Shown here: in pieces, positions 1-8,600 of the stretch
How the letters are laid out: each line of letters begins with the position of its first letter
Position numbering within the stretch: the stretch's first letter is position 1
DNA from: RYN-230 sp963851025
GTDB lineage: Bacteria > Actinomycetota > Actinomycetes > Streptosporangiales > Streptosporangiaceae
Direction of reading: 5' to 3'
NCBI GenBank assembly: GCA_963851025.1
Contig: CAWKOA010000013.1
Location: 1 to 64,000, forward strand
DNA length: 64,000 nucleotides
Position numbers and translations under genes: made by a program
The notes under the pieces: generated by a model
Told to the model about the DNA's origin: nothing
The model's database searches: none
The model's input: only the letters and a program-made list of their open reading frames with translations

Positions 1-55
1 GGTCTCCGAGGCCGGCATCACCGTGGTGGGCAAGAGCCAGAAGGTGACGGTGTGA
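1..55 (+). CDS. glgC: C-terminal end of a probable glucose-1-phosphate adenylyltransferase (partial)
   Basis: Only the last 17 codons are present, entering from the left edge and ending in TGA at 53-55. The tail reads VSEAGITVVGKSQKVTV. This resembles the end of the left-handed beta-helix of actinobacterial GlgC, which makes ADP-glucose. The stop overlaps the GTG start of the next gene by 3 nt, so the two are translationally coupled. The neighbour is a GlgA/GlgM-type glycosyltransferase that uses ADP-glucose, which supports the call. The visible peptide is too short for certainty. Confidence 0.5.
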   Translation, partial: VSEAGITVVGKSQKVTV

Positions 56-1233
56 CCGTGGCCGGTGACCCCGCCGCACCGGCCCGCGGCGACCTGCTCC
101 GGGTGGCCCTGCTCACCCGTGAGTACCCGCCCGAGGTGTACGGCGGCGCGGGCGTGCACGTCACCTACCTGGCCCGGGCCCTGGCGGGCCTGGTCAACCT
201 GACCGTCCACTGCGAGGGCGGCGACCGGCCCGGGGCCGTGGCGCACCGGCCGTGGGAGCTGCTCGCCGGGGCGAACCAGGCGCTGGCCACGATCTCCACC
301 GACCTGTCCATGACGGCCGCGGTGGGCGGCGCGGACCTGGTCCACTCACACACCTGGTACGCCAACCTCGCCGGGCACCTGGCCTCGATGCTGTACGGGG
401 TACCGCACGTGGTCACCGTGCACTCGCTGGAGCCGCTGCGCCCGTGGAAGGCGGAGCAGCTCGGCGGCGGGTACGCCCTGTCCAGCTGGTGCGAGCGGGT
501 GGCGGTCGAGGGCGCCGCCGCGGTGATCGCGGTGTCCGAGGGAATGCGCGAGGACGTGCTGGCCGCCTACCCCGCGGTGCCGCCGGACCGGATCGCGGTC
601 ATCCGGAACGGGATCGACACCCAGGAGTACGCCCCGGACGGCGGGACCGGGGTGCTGCGGCGGTACGGGGTAGATCCGTCCCGGCCCGTGGTGATCTTCG
701 TCGGGCGGATCACCCGGCAGAAGGGGGTCCCGGTGCTGCTCCGGGCGGCCGCCAGCCTGCCGCCGGAGGCGCAGCTGGTGCTGTGCGCGGGCCAGCCGGA
801 CACCCCGGAGCTGGCTGCGGAGGTCAGCGGGCTGGTAGCGAGCCTGCAGGCGGCCCGGACCGGGGTGATCTGGATCCCGGAGATGCTGGCCAAGCCCGAG
901 GTCATCCAGCTGCTCAGCCACGCCACCGTGTTCGCCTGCCCGTCGCTGTACGAGCCGCTCGGCATCGTCAACCTGGAGGCGATGGCCTGCGGCACGGCGG
1001 TGGTGGCGTCCCGGGTCGGCGGTATCCCCGAGGTGGTCAGCGACGGGGAGACCGGGCTGCTCGTCCCCCCGGACGACCCGGCGGCCCTGGCCGGAGCGCT
1101 CAGCGCCCTGATCGGCGACCCGGCGCGGGCGGCGGCCATGGGCGCCGCGGGCCGCAAGCGGGCCGCGGCCGAGTTCGGCTGGGACACCATCGCCGCCCAG
1201 ACCGCGGATCTGTACGCCGGGCTCACCCGGTAA
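52..1233 (+). CDS. glgA: GT4 glycosyltransferase, GlgA/GlgM type (glycogen or maltose-1-phosphate synthesis)
   Basis: 393-residue GT-B fold glycosyltransferase of family GT4. Visible motifs are the N-terminal glycine loop (VYGGAGVHVTYLARAL, about residues 29-44), HSHTWYANLAG (about 99-109), the nucleotide-sugar loop FVGRITRQKG, and the C-terminal EPLGIVNLEAMACG with the two glutamates of the EX7E motif. This is the short actinobacterial family (about 385-395 residues). It was first annotated as glycogen synthase; mycobacterial members make maltose-1-phosphate from ADP-glucose (GlgM). The GTG start overlaps the stop of the GlgC-like gene. Start and length match the family. Whether it makes glycogen directly or maltose-1-phosphate cannot be read from sequence. 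Confidence 0.85.
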   Translation: MTVAGDPAAPARGDLLRVALLTREYPPEVYGGAGVHVTYLARALAGLVNLTVHCEGGDRPGAVAHRPWELLAGANQALATISTDLSMTAAVGGADLVHSHTWYANLAGHLASMLYGVPHVVTVHSLEPLRPWKAEQLGGGYALSSWCERVAVEGAAAVIAVSEGMREDVLAAYPAVPPDRIAVIRNGIDTQEYAPDGGTGVLRRYGVDPSRPVVIFVGRITRQKGVPVLLRAAASLPPEAQLVLCAGQPDTPELAAEVSGLVASLQAARTGVIWIPEMLAKPEVIQLLSHATVFACPSLYEPLGIVNLEAMACGTAVVASRVGGIPEVVSDGETGLLVPPDDPAALAGALSALIGDPARAAAMGAAGRKRAAAEFGWDTIAAQTADLYAGLTR

Positions 1234-1324
1234 TCCGCCGCCTGTCCCAAACTGAGACCGCCACCCCTGGCCAATGAACAAGTATCGGACAAGTCCTGGT
1301 GGTGTCACAGCAGCGGGAGAGGCC

Positions 1325-1822
1325 GTGGGCGACGTAGCAGCAAATCCCAGCGCGGGGACTTCCGGCCCGGGCGCTTCTGGCCCGGGGAGCACCTTCCGGC
1401 TGATGTACCGCAGCCGGAACATGATCCCGGATGACCAGCGCAAAGCCGAGCTCGGGACGTTGTTCAGCGCCGCGCGGTCGAACAACAAGAAGCAGCAGAT
1501 CACCGGGGCCCTGCTCATCTACGGCGACTGGTTCGCCCAGGTGCTGGAGGGCGCGGAAGCGCCGGTCCGGGCGCTGTTCGCCACGATCGAGCAGGACCCG
1601 CGGCACGAGAACATCTCGGTGATCCAGTCCGGCCCGGCCGAGGGCCGGGTGTTCTCCCGGTGGGCCATGGCCCGGGTCTCGGCCGACGGCGAGCCGGACA
1701 TCCGGCTCATCGCGCACACGGACGGGATCGCCCCGGCGATGAGCCGGGGCACCACCCCCGAGCAGGAAGCGCTGCTGGACGTCATGCGCGCGGCCACCCG
1801 CGGCGACGCGCACGCGCACTGA
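1325..1822 (+). CDS. BLUF-domain blue-light photoreceptor
   Basis: About 165 residues. After a low-complexity Gly/Ser/Pro leader, a BLUF domain (sensor of blue light using FAD) runs over about residues 28-125. It starts FRLMYRSRN, with the flavin-contacting Tyr. The helix SNNKKQQITGALL carries the conserved Asn, and FAQVLEG carries the conserved Gln, so all three photocycle residues are present. No output domain is attached, so it is a short BLUF protein that would act through a partner. I chose GTG 1325 because GGGAGAGG lies just upstream; an ATG at 1274 is also in frame. No obvious partner such as an EAL or kinase gene is adjacent. The gene stands alone between a GT4 gene and a convergent GST gene. 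Confidence 0.88.
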   Translation: MGDVAANPSAGTSGPGASGPGSTFRLMYRSRNMIPDDQRKAELGTLFSAARSNNKKQQITGALLIYGDWFAQVLEGAEAPVRALFATIEQDPRHENISVIQSGPAEGRVFSRWAMARVSADGEPDIRLIAHTDGIAPAMSRGTTPEQEALLDVMRAATRGDAHAH

Positions 1823-1864
1823 GCGGGGCGGCCGCTACGCGCTGACGAGGCGCGCCAACATACG

Positions 1865-1907
1865 CGCGCTGGCCGGCGTGGCGGGCCAGCTTCCGCCGGC
1901 CAGCGCG
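1865..1907. terminator. Convergent hairpin between BLUF and GST genes
   Basis: Perfect 14-bp inverted repeat (1865-1878 and 1894-1907, arm CGCGCTGGCCGGCG) with a 15-nt loop. It lies between two convergent stop codons. There is no U-tract, as is common for actinomycete terminators. It probably ends transcription from both sides. Confidence 0.6.
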
Positions 1908-1914
1908 TTCCAGC

Positions 1915-2919
1915 TCAGCGCTCTCCAGCACGGGCCAGGGCCGCCCTGTCCTGCGGCGCGTCCCAGTCCAGCACCGGCCCGGCCGGCACGATCCGCAGCG
2001 GGTTGAGCTGCGGATGCGTCCCGTAGTAGTGCCGCTTGACCTGGTCGAAGTCCGTGGTGGTGCGGAAGGCCCGGATCGAGTAGAGGTCACGCGCGTACGG
2101 CCACAGGTTCGGGTAGTCGGCCAGGCGGCGCAGGTTGGCCTTGAAGTGGGTGACGTACACCGCGTCGAACCGGGCCAGGGTCACCCACAGCCGCACGTCC
2201 GCCTCGGTCAGTGCGTCACCGACCAGGTAACGCCGGGTGGCCAGCCGCTGGTCGAGGTCGTCCAGGGTGGCGAACAAGCTGGCCACGGCGCTGTTGTACG
2301 CCACCTGCGAGGTGGCGAACCCGCACCGGTACACGCCGTTATTGACGGTGGCGTAGATCCGCTCGTTGAGCGCGTCGATCTCCGGCCGCAGTGCGGCCGG
2401 GTAGAGGTCGTACGCCGGGCTGGCCCACTGACCGAACTGCGTCCCCAGGTCGATGGTGATGTCGGGGAAGTTGTTGGAGACGATCCGGCCGGTCTGCCTG
2501 TCCCACAGGACCGGCACCGAGACATGCCCGTCGTAGCCGGGCTCGGTCGCCTCGTAGGCCTCCCGGAGCAGGGTGAAGCCGTTCACCGGGTCCGGTGTGT
2601 AGCCCGGGCCTTCCCGGAACGCCCAGCCCCGCCCGTCCCGGACCGGGTCGACCACCGACATCGACACCACGTCCTCCAGCCCGAGCAGCGCCCGGACGAT
2701 GGCCGAGCGGTGCGCCCACGGGCAGGCCAGCGAGATGTACAGGTGGTAGCGGCCGGCCTCGGCGGGATAGCCGGTGGACCCGTCCGCGCTCACCCGGCCC
2801 TGGAAGCGGTACACGGGGCGGACGAAGGCGCCGTCCGCGGCGGGCGGGCCCTTCTTGACCTGGTAATCGCCGTAGGTCTCGAAGTCGGCCGGGCTGGCCA
2901 CGGCGGCGGTGGTGGTCAT
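1915..2919 (-). CDS. Xi-class glutathione S-transferase / glutathionyl-hydroquinone reductase-like protein
   Basis: 334 residues, the usual length of the ECM4/YqjG (xi-class GST) family. The N-terminal thioredoxin-fold domain holds the catalytic-cysteine motif SLACPWAHR (about residues 67-75), followed by VPVLWDRQTGRIVSNNF, the cis-Pro and Ser region of the thiol site. A helical C-terminal domain follows. Family members reduce glutathionyl- (or mycothiol-) hydroquinones. Actinomycetes normally use mycothiol instead of glutathione, so the true thiol partner here is unknown. It is transcribed toward the BLUF gene and is followed by a hairpin. Confidence 0.85.
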   Translation of the reverse strand: MTTTAAVASPADFETYGDYQVKKGPPAADGAFVRPVYRFQGRVSADGSTGYPAEAGRYHLYISLACPWAHRSAIVRALLGLEDVVSMSVVDPVRDGRGWAFREGPGYTPDPVNGFTLLREAYEATEPGYDGHVSVPVLWDRQTGRIVSNNFPDITIDLGTQFGQWASPAYDLYPAALRPEIDALNERIYATVNNGVYRCGFATSQVAYNSAVASLFATLDDLDQRLATRRYLVGDALTEADVRLWVTLARFDAVYVTHFKANLRRLADYPNLWPYARDLYSIRAFRTTTDFDQVKRHYYGTHPQLNPLRIVPAGPVLDWDAPQDRAALARAGER

Positions 2920-2951
2920 AACCTCATCCCTCGGTGATCAGGCCGGGGTGG

Positions 2952-3059
2952 TCACATCCGGCGCATCTTGAAGTAACGCACTATGTCATCCCGGTTGATG
3001 ATGTTGATGACGATGAAGCCCACCAGGCCCACCACGACCAGCCCCGTCAGCACTTTCAT
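2952..3059 (-). CDS. Small 35-residue membrane peptide (DUF6893-like)
   Basis: A 35-codon ORF from ATG (3057-3059) to TGA (2952-2954). It begins with Met-Lys and one hydrophobic segment (VLTGLVVVGLVGFIVINII, about residues 3-21), followed by a charged tail ending RDDIVRYFKMRRM. A short N-terminal helix and a tail of the type RYL/FKxxRM is the pattern of the actinobacterial DUF6893 micro-protein family. GGGAG sits 6 nt upstream as ribosome binding site. It lies between the nitrile-hydratase-like operon and the GST gene on the same strand and may be co-transcribed. Function is unknown for the family. Confidence 0.6.
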   Translation of the reverse strand: MKVLTGLVVVGLVGFIVINIINRDDIVRYFKMRRM

Positions 3060-3177
3060 GGCAATCTCCCAGTTCCGCGCGCCGCTGGCGCGGGCGGATG
3101 CTCGTCCAGGCGGCCGGGTTTAGACAGCCTTGAAGCTGACATACCCGCCACCGGCGGATCGAAATGCCCGGACCGGG

Positions 3178-3768
3178 TCAGACGGCGGCCGTGCCGATCA
3201 GCCCGTTCCGGGTGACCAGGGCGGCCAGCTCCTCCTCGGCCAGGCCCTCGGTGCCCGCGGGGCGGGCCGGCACGACCAGGTAGCGGTTCTCGGCGCTGGC
3301 GTCCCACACCACGATCGCGGTGTCCGCCGGGAGCTGCACCCCGAACTCGGCCAGCACCGCCCGCGGCTCGCGGACCGCGCGTGAGCGGTAGGCCAGGCTC
3401 TTGTACCAGCTGGGCGAGGGGCCCAGCAGCGACACCGGGTAGCAGGAGCACAGCGTGCAGACGATCATGTTGTGCGTGCCGGGGGTGTTCGCCACGGCCT
3501 TGAGCCGGTAGCCGCTGCCCGCGTGCGCGGTATCGAAGCCCAGCTCGGCCGCGGCCGCGTTGCCGTCCGCGAGAAGGCGGCCGGCGTAACCGGGATCGGT
3601 CCAGGCCCGGGCCACGATCCGGGCGCCGTTCAGCGGGGAGGCGTGCGCGTACAGCCGGGCCAGCACGGCGTCCAGCTCCGCGTCCGTGGCCAGCCCGGCG
3701 GCGAGCACCCGCTCCTCCAGCTCGCGGACCCGGACGGCCGCGGGCTGCTCCGCGTGACCCGTTCCCAT
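3178..3768 (-). CDS. Nitrile hydratase alpha subunit / thiocyanate-hydrolase gamma-like metal subunit
   Basis: 196 residues of the NHase alpha family. The metal site VCTLCSCYP is intact. The Thr in C-T-L-C-S-C marks the cobalt type (iron enzymes have Ser), and the middle Cys would be oxidised to sulfinic and sulfenic acids. SPSWYKSLAYRSRAVREPR follows as in the family. The enzyme hydrates nitriles to amides, or hydrolyses thiocyanate in the SCNase branch. I chose ATG 3768, which overlaps the stop of the upstream gene by 1 nt (TGATG). It is last in a three-gene run with a beta subunit split over two ORFs. No P47K/CobW-type activator gene is visible nearby. Confidence 0.88.
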   Translation of the reverse strand: MGTGHAEQPAAVRVRELEERVLAAGLATDAELDAVLARLYAHASPLNGARIVARAWTDPGYAGRLLADGNAAAAELGFDTAHAGSGYRLKAVANTPGTHNMIVCTLCSCYPVSLLGPSPSWYKSLAYRSRAVREPRAVLAEFGVQLPADTAIVVWDASAENRYLVVPARPAGTEGLAEEELAALVTRNGLIGTAAV

Positions 3769-4037
3769 CAGCCGGCCTCCTCCAGGTAGGACTCCCACAG
3801 GTCCACCACGACCGAGTGCGTGCCGCTGCCCCACAGCGCGGCGGCGGGAAAGCGGACCGAGTAGACGGTCTCGGTGCGCGGCGGCGTGATGCCCCGGGCC
3901 CGGTCATCGGGCAGCGGCCACGGCCCGGCCGCCTCGACCACTTCCCCGGTCTGCCCGCGCACGTAGCCCGGCAGCCGGGTGTGGTGGTCCGGATCGCCGA
4001 GCCGGGCCCGGACCCGGGTCCCCGGGCTCAGCGTCAC
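3768..4037 (-). CDS. Nitrile hydratase beta subunit, C-terminal half as a separate protein
   Basis: 89 residues matching only the SH3-like C-terminal domain of NHase beta. It begins LSPGTRVRARLGDP, passes LPGYVRGQTGEVV, and ends with the Tyr/Val-rich region around YSVRFPAAALWG and VVDLWESYLEEAG. The start overlaps the stop of the upstream N-terminal-half gene by 4 nt, and its own stop overlaps the alpha-subunit start. In ordinary NHases this domain is the second half of one polypeptide of about 220 residues. Here it is free-standing, as in thiocyanate hydrolase beta and the three-subunit toyocamycin nitrile hydratase. Confidence 0.82.
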   Translation of the reverse strand: MTLSPGTRVRARLGDPDHHTRLPGYVRGQTGEVVEAAGPWPLPDDRARGITPPRTETVYSVRFPAAALWGSGTHSVVVDLWESYLEEAG

Positions 4038-4309
4038 CCGTCCTGCTCTTTCAGGAGGCCCTTCTCCACCAGCAGCGTCTCGATCGCGCGCAGCCAGCGC
4101 TCGTAGTAGCCCAGCTCGAGATACTGCTGGGGCGGGATCCGCTCGATAGCGTCCCGGAACTCATCCACGCTGTACAGGCCCCGCGCCCGGAGCACTCCGT
4201 TCAGCGCGTAGACCCGGGCCTCCCAGTCATGATGGAAAGGCAGGCCGTCCTCGCCCAGCGGGACCGGGCCGAACCCGGTCTGGCCGCCGATGTCGTGCGC
4301 CCGGCTCAC
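4034..4309 (-). CDS. Nitrile hydratase beta subunit, N-terminal half as a separate protein
   Basis: 91 residues from the GTG at 4309. It opens with the family signature AHDIGGQTGFGPV, then FHHDWEARVYALNGVL and a helical segment ending YYERWLRAIETLLVEKG. This is the N-terminal half of NHase beta, equivalent to the thiocyanate hydrolase alpha subunit. The in-frame ORF extends upstream to 4465, but the extra residues are low-complexity and unlike the family, so I start at 4309. It is first of three genes coupled by 4-nt and 1-nt overlaps. Related short proteins also serve as NHase accessory or activator proteins, so an accessory role is an alternative. Confidence 0.8.
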   Translation of the reverse strand: MSRAHDIGGQTGFGPVPLGEDGLPFHHDWEARVYALNGVLRARGLYSVDEFRDAIERIPPQQYLELGYYERWLRAIETLLVEKGLLKEQDG

Positions 4310-4621
4310 TGCCCGCCCATCCTGCCGTCGTGGTCGTCCCGCACGGCGGGGGCCATGCGGCGAGCTGGCGGGTCCCGGGGGGTGACGGGGAGGGAACGTC
4401 TGCGCGGCCAAGGCCAACCTGCGCGGCCACTTCACACCCTCGGCAGTGGCTCTTCGGTCGGTCATCGGCCCGGGACCCGCTTGAACGTTACCTCGGCCGA
4501 CGCCGCGCTGGAAGAGTGCCGGAGGGCAACAGTTGACGAGGGTCCGCGGTAGCTACGGGAAGGCTTCCGCGCGCCCGCCCGTTGTAGGAATCCTGGGGTC
4601 GCGCAGATCGGGAGGGTTCGG
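4310..4621. other. Divergent spacer, nitrile-hydratase genes and FrnE gene
   Basis: 312 bp between divergent starts. It must hold promoters for both directions. An 11-nt direct repeat (CTGCGCGGCCA-like) occurs twice near 4399-4428. I see no clear -35/-10 pair or coding potential. Confidence 0.4.
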
Positions 4622-5275
4622 ATGCAGGTGGAGGTGTGGGCGGACGTTATCTGCCCGTGGTGCGGCCTGGGTGCCCACCGGCTGGACGCGGCGCTGGAGC
4701 GTTTCCCGCACCGGGACGAGGTGCAGGTGACCCGCCGTTCCTTCCAGCTGGACCCGGGGGCGGCGCCCGGTCCGGGCGAGCCGGTCCGGGACATGCTCCG
4801 GGCCAAGGGCCTGGACGACGGGCAGATCGACGCGATGACCCGGCGGGTCGAGAGCCTGGCCGAGAGCGAGGGCCTGCGCCCCTACCACGTCCTGGACAAC
4901 CGGGTGGGCAGCACGGGGCTGGCCCACGAGCTGCTCGCGTACGCGGCCGACCAGGGCCAGCAGGCCGCGGCGTGGCAGCGCCTGTTCACCGCCTACTTCG
5001 GCGAGGCGCGGCCCATTTTCTCGGTCGGGGACCTGGTGACCCTGGCGGGCGAGATCGGGCTGGACACCGACGGCGCGCGGGAGGCGCTGCTGTCCCACCG
5101 GTACGCGGCCCGGGTGGCGCAGGAGGGCCGGGAAGCGGCCGAGCTGGGTGCGACCGGCGTGCCGTTCTTCGTGATCGACCGCCGCTACGGCGTGGCCGGG
5201 GCCCAGCCGGCCGAAACCCTGCTCGCGGCCCTGCAGCGGGCCTGGGACGAGCGGCTGGTGCCGGGCCGGCCCTGA
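4622..5275 (+). CDS. FrnE-type DsbA-family oxidoreductase
   Basis: 217 residues of the DsbA/FrnE thioredoxin-fold family. The redox motif CPWC stands at about residues 12-15 (ADVICPWCGLGAHRL), and the cis-Pro loop is GVPFFVID near residue 180. There is no signal peptide, so it acts in the cytoplasm, unlike secreted DsbA. Related proteins act as polyketide-associated isomerases or disulfide oxidoreductases, and the length fits. GGGAGGG lies 6 nt before the ATG. It is transcribed away from the nitrile-hydratase-like operon and followed by two hairpins, so it is probably a monocistron. The substrate cannot be deduced. Confidence 0.85.
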   Translation: MQVEVWADVICPWCGLGAHRLDAALERFPHRDEVQVTRRSFQLDPGAAPGPGEPVRDMLRAKGLDDGQIDAMTRRVESLAESEGLRPYHVLDNRVGSTGLAHELLAYAADQGQQAAAWQRLFTAYFGEARPIFSVGDLVTLAGEIGLDTDGAREALLSHRYAARVAQEGREAAELGATGVPFFVIDRRYGVAGAQPAETLLAALQRAWDERLVPGRP

Positions 5276-5313
5276 CCGGACCTGGGGTCTGACCCGGACC
5301 GCCCCTGACCGGG

Positions 5314-5376
5314 CCATCCCGGTCCCGTTCGGCGGCCCCCTACCCCCCTACCGCTCACCGAACGGGACCGGGATGG
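5314..5376 (+). terminator. Long hairpin downstream of the FrnE gene
   Basis: Perfect 19-bp inverted repeat (5314-5332 and 5358-5376, arm CCATCCCGGTCCCGTTCGG) with a 25-nt C-rich loop. It starts 38 nt after the FrnE stop, is immediately followed by a second hairpin, and has no U-tract. A transcription terminator is the likeliest role. Confidence 0.55.
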
Positions 5377-5378
5377 GT

Positions 5379-5407
5379 GTCCCCACGCCCGCGCCAGGCG
5401 TGGGGAC
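5379..5407 (+). terminator. Second, compact hairpin
   Basis: Perfect 11-bp stem (GTCCCCACGCC, 5379-5389, with its complement at 5397-5407) and a 7-nt loop, followed by TTTCGGGT. It lies 2 nt after the 19-bp hairpin. The tandem arrangement suggests a double terminator. The rest of the spacer up to 5655 contains no gene I can support. Confidence 0.6.
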
Positions 5408-5655
5408 GTTTCGGGTACTCCCCTCACCTGGGGCCTCCCGCACACCGGCGCGGGCTCAGGTCCCTGTGGCCTAGTTTCCGGGGCGGCCCGGCGGTACGCA
5501 GCGGGGCGGATAACCCTCGGACAAGGTCGGACACCAGCGGATATGACTGATTCCCCCGCAGATGTCAACTCAGCGTGCCCCCTGGGAGTCATGCATGCAC
5601 GGGGGCGGGAGCTAAGGCACCGGACCCGTGGCCGTTGATCCAGAGGGGGGATGAC

Positions 5656-8600
5656 GTGGCCACCGAGGGGGGAACCGGGGCTGTTGGCCCGCGAGACGAC
5701 CAGCCGGAACCTGCGCAGCCACCGCCAGCGGCCGATGATCCGGGGCAGCCTGATCCCCGGCGGATCGCCCGGCAGCTGGACTTCGGCCGGGAACTGACGC
5801 TCGCCCGGCAGCGGGCCGGGCTGACCGTGCGGGAGGTGGCCCGGGCGGTGGGGATCCCGGCCAGCACCGCGGGCGACTACTTCGCGGGCCGCCATCTGCC
5901 GCCGCCCAGCCAGCCGGGGTTGCTGCCGAGGATCCTGCGGGTCTGCGGGGAGACCGATCCGGCCCGGCTGGGCGAGTGGGCCAGCACCCTCAACCGGATC
6001 CGCCGCGGTCCGGGACGGCGGCCGGCCGCCACCGCGGCGCCCTACCGCGGCCTGGCCAGTTTCCAGACCGAGGACGCCGCCTGGTTCTTCGGCCGGGAAG
6101 ACCTCACCGGGCGGCTGGCCGGGCTGGCTACCGCCGCCCCGCCCCCCGGGGTGCCGCTGACCGTGGTCGGGCCGTCCGGCTCGGGCAAGTCATCGTTGCT
6201 GCGGGCCGGGCTGATCCCGTCGCTGCCGGACCGGCCCGCGCGCAGATTAGCGCTGTTCACCCCGGGCGCCACACCTCTGCGCGAGCTGGCCCGGCAGCTG
6301 GCCGGGCTGGACCCGGCCCGCTCAGACCCGGCTGACCCGCAGACGCCGGCGCAGATCAGCCGCATCGAGGCGGCCCTGCGCAGCGACCCCGGCCAGGCCC
6401 CCGGCCTGGTGCCCGGGCTCACCCCGGACGGCAGTGACCCGGACGGCGGTGACCCCGGGCTGCTGATCGTGGTGGATCAGTTCGAGGAAGTATTCACGGC
6501 CGGCCGGGACGAGGTGGAGCAGCATCGCTTCATCACGGCCCTCTGCGCGCTGTCCGGCCCGGCCGTGGTGGTGCTGGCCCTGCGGGCCGATTTCTACGAT
6601 CGCGCGCTGCAGTACCCGGAACTGGCCCGCGCCCTGCAGGAGCACCAGGTCGTGGTGGGGCCGATGACCCGGGGCGAGGTGCGCCGCGCCATCGTCGAGC
6701 CGGCCCGCCTGGCCCGGCTCGACGTGGAGGACGGCCTGGTCGAATTGCTGCTGCGCGACCTCGCGCCGCACTCCCCGGACTGGACGCCCGGGGCGGCGCA
6801 CGAGGCCGGCGCCCTGCCGCTGCTCTCCCACGCCCTGCTCACCACCTGGTCCCGCAGCCACGGCCGGCTCACCGTGGCTGACTACCAGGCCAGCGGGGGC
6901 ATCCGGCACGCGATCGCCCGCACGGCCGACCAGGTCTACGGGGCGCTGGGCGAGGATCAGCGGGACATCGCCCGGCGGCTCTTCCTGCGCCTGGTGTACG
7001 TGGCCGACGACGCACCGCAGACGCGCAGCCCGGTGCCGCTGGACGAACTGCGCGACTGGCCGGCCGAGGATGGGTCACCCGCCGAGGTGCTCGACCGCTT
7101 CGTCGCGGAACGGCTGATCACCGTGGACGCGGACACGGCACAGATCACCCACGAGGCGCTGCTCACTGCCTGGCCGCTGCTGCGCACCTGGATCGACGAC
7201 AACCGGGAGAGCCTGCGGGTGCGGCGGCGGCTCAGCGACGCCGCCCGGGCCTGGGGCGAGGCCGGGAGGGATCCCGCCGCCCTGCTCCGCGGCGGCCAGC
7301 TGGCCCTGGCCCGGGACTGGGCCGCGGACCGGCTCAACCGGGACAGCCTGAGCCCGCTGGCCCGGGACTTCGTCGAGGCGGGGATCGCGGCGGAGCGGCT
7401 CCAGCAGGCCGCGGAGCGCAACCGCACGCGCCGGCTGCGCCGCCTCGTCGCGGCCCTCACCGTGCTGGTCATCCTGACCGTCGGGCTGGCCGGCTACGCC
7501 TTCCAGCAGCGGGAGGCGGCGACCACGGCGCGGGACACCGCCACGGGGGCCAGGAACACCGCGCAGTCGCGAGAGGTCGCTATCGAGGCCGATCAGGTCC
7601 GCGGGCAGAACGCCTCGCTGGCGGCCCAGCTGAGCCTGGCCGCCGACAAGATCAGGTCAACCGCTGACGCCCGGGCCAGCTTGCTCGAGTCCTCCGGCAG
7701 CCCGGCGGAGGCCCGGCTGATCGACTCGACGGGGGTGGTGCAGGCCGTGAGCCTCAGCCCCGATCACCACACGCTGGCGGTGGCCGACGCGGACGGCACA
7801 CTGCGGCTGTGGGACGTGACCCAGCCCGATCACCCGGTGGCGCTGGGAGCTTCGCTCCTGGCGCCGGACCGCCACAAGCCGTTGTACGCGGTGGCGTTCA
7901 GCCCTGGCGGCGGCCTGCTGGCCGCCGCGGGCGCCCGCGGTGACGTGCTGCTGTGGGACATGAGGGCGCCGGGGCGGCCGGCCCGCCTCGAGTCCCTGAC
8001 CGGCCCGGCGAAGACGGTGTACTCGCTGGCCTTCAGCACGAGCGGGTCGCTGCTGGCCGCGGGCAGCGCGGACGAGACCGTGCGGCTGTGGAACGTATCA
8101 GACCCGTCGCACCCGCGGGCGGCGGGAAAGCCGCTGACCGGCGCGGGTGGCTTCGTGCAGGCGGTGGCGTTCAGCCCGGATGGCACGACGCTGGCCGCGG
8201 GCAGCACGGACGACACCGTCCGGCTGTGGAACGTGTCCGACCCGTCGCGCCCGCGGGCGCTCGGCCGGCCGCTGACCGGGCCGGCCGAGGTGGTGGACGC
8301 GGTCGCGTTCAGCCCGGACGGGCGGACCCTGGCCGCCGGCAGCCAGGACCACAAGGTCTGGATGTGGAACGTGGCCACACCCTCCCGGCCAGTCCGGAAG
8401 GGCACCCTGACGGGGGCCACCAACTGGGTGAACGCGGTCACGTTCAGCCCGGACGGCCACAGCCTGGCCGCGGGCAGCAGCGACGACCGGGTGCTGGTGT
8501 GGAACCTAGCCTCCCGGGCGCTGACCGCCACTGTGGCCCAGCCGCAACCGGTCACGTCCCTAGCCTGGGACGGGGGCACCCACCTGATCGCCGGGGACGC

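Noticed and set aside
3178..4309. Firm call of thiocyanate hydrolase
   Set aside because: The split-beta layout is shared by SCNase and by other three-subunit NHases; specificity residues cannot be judged without alignment.
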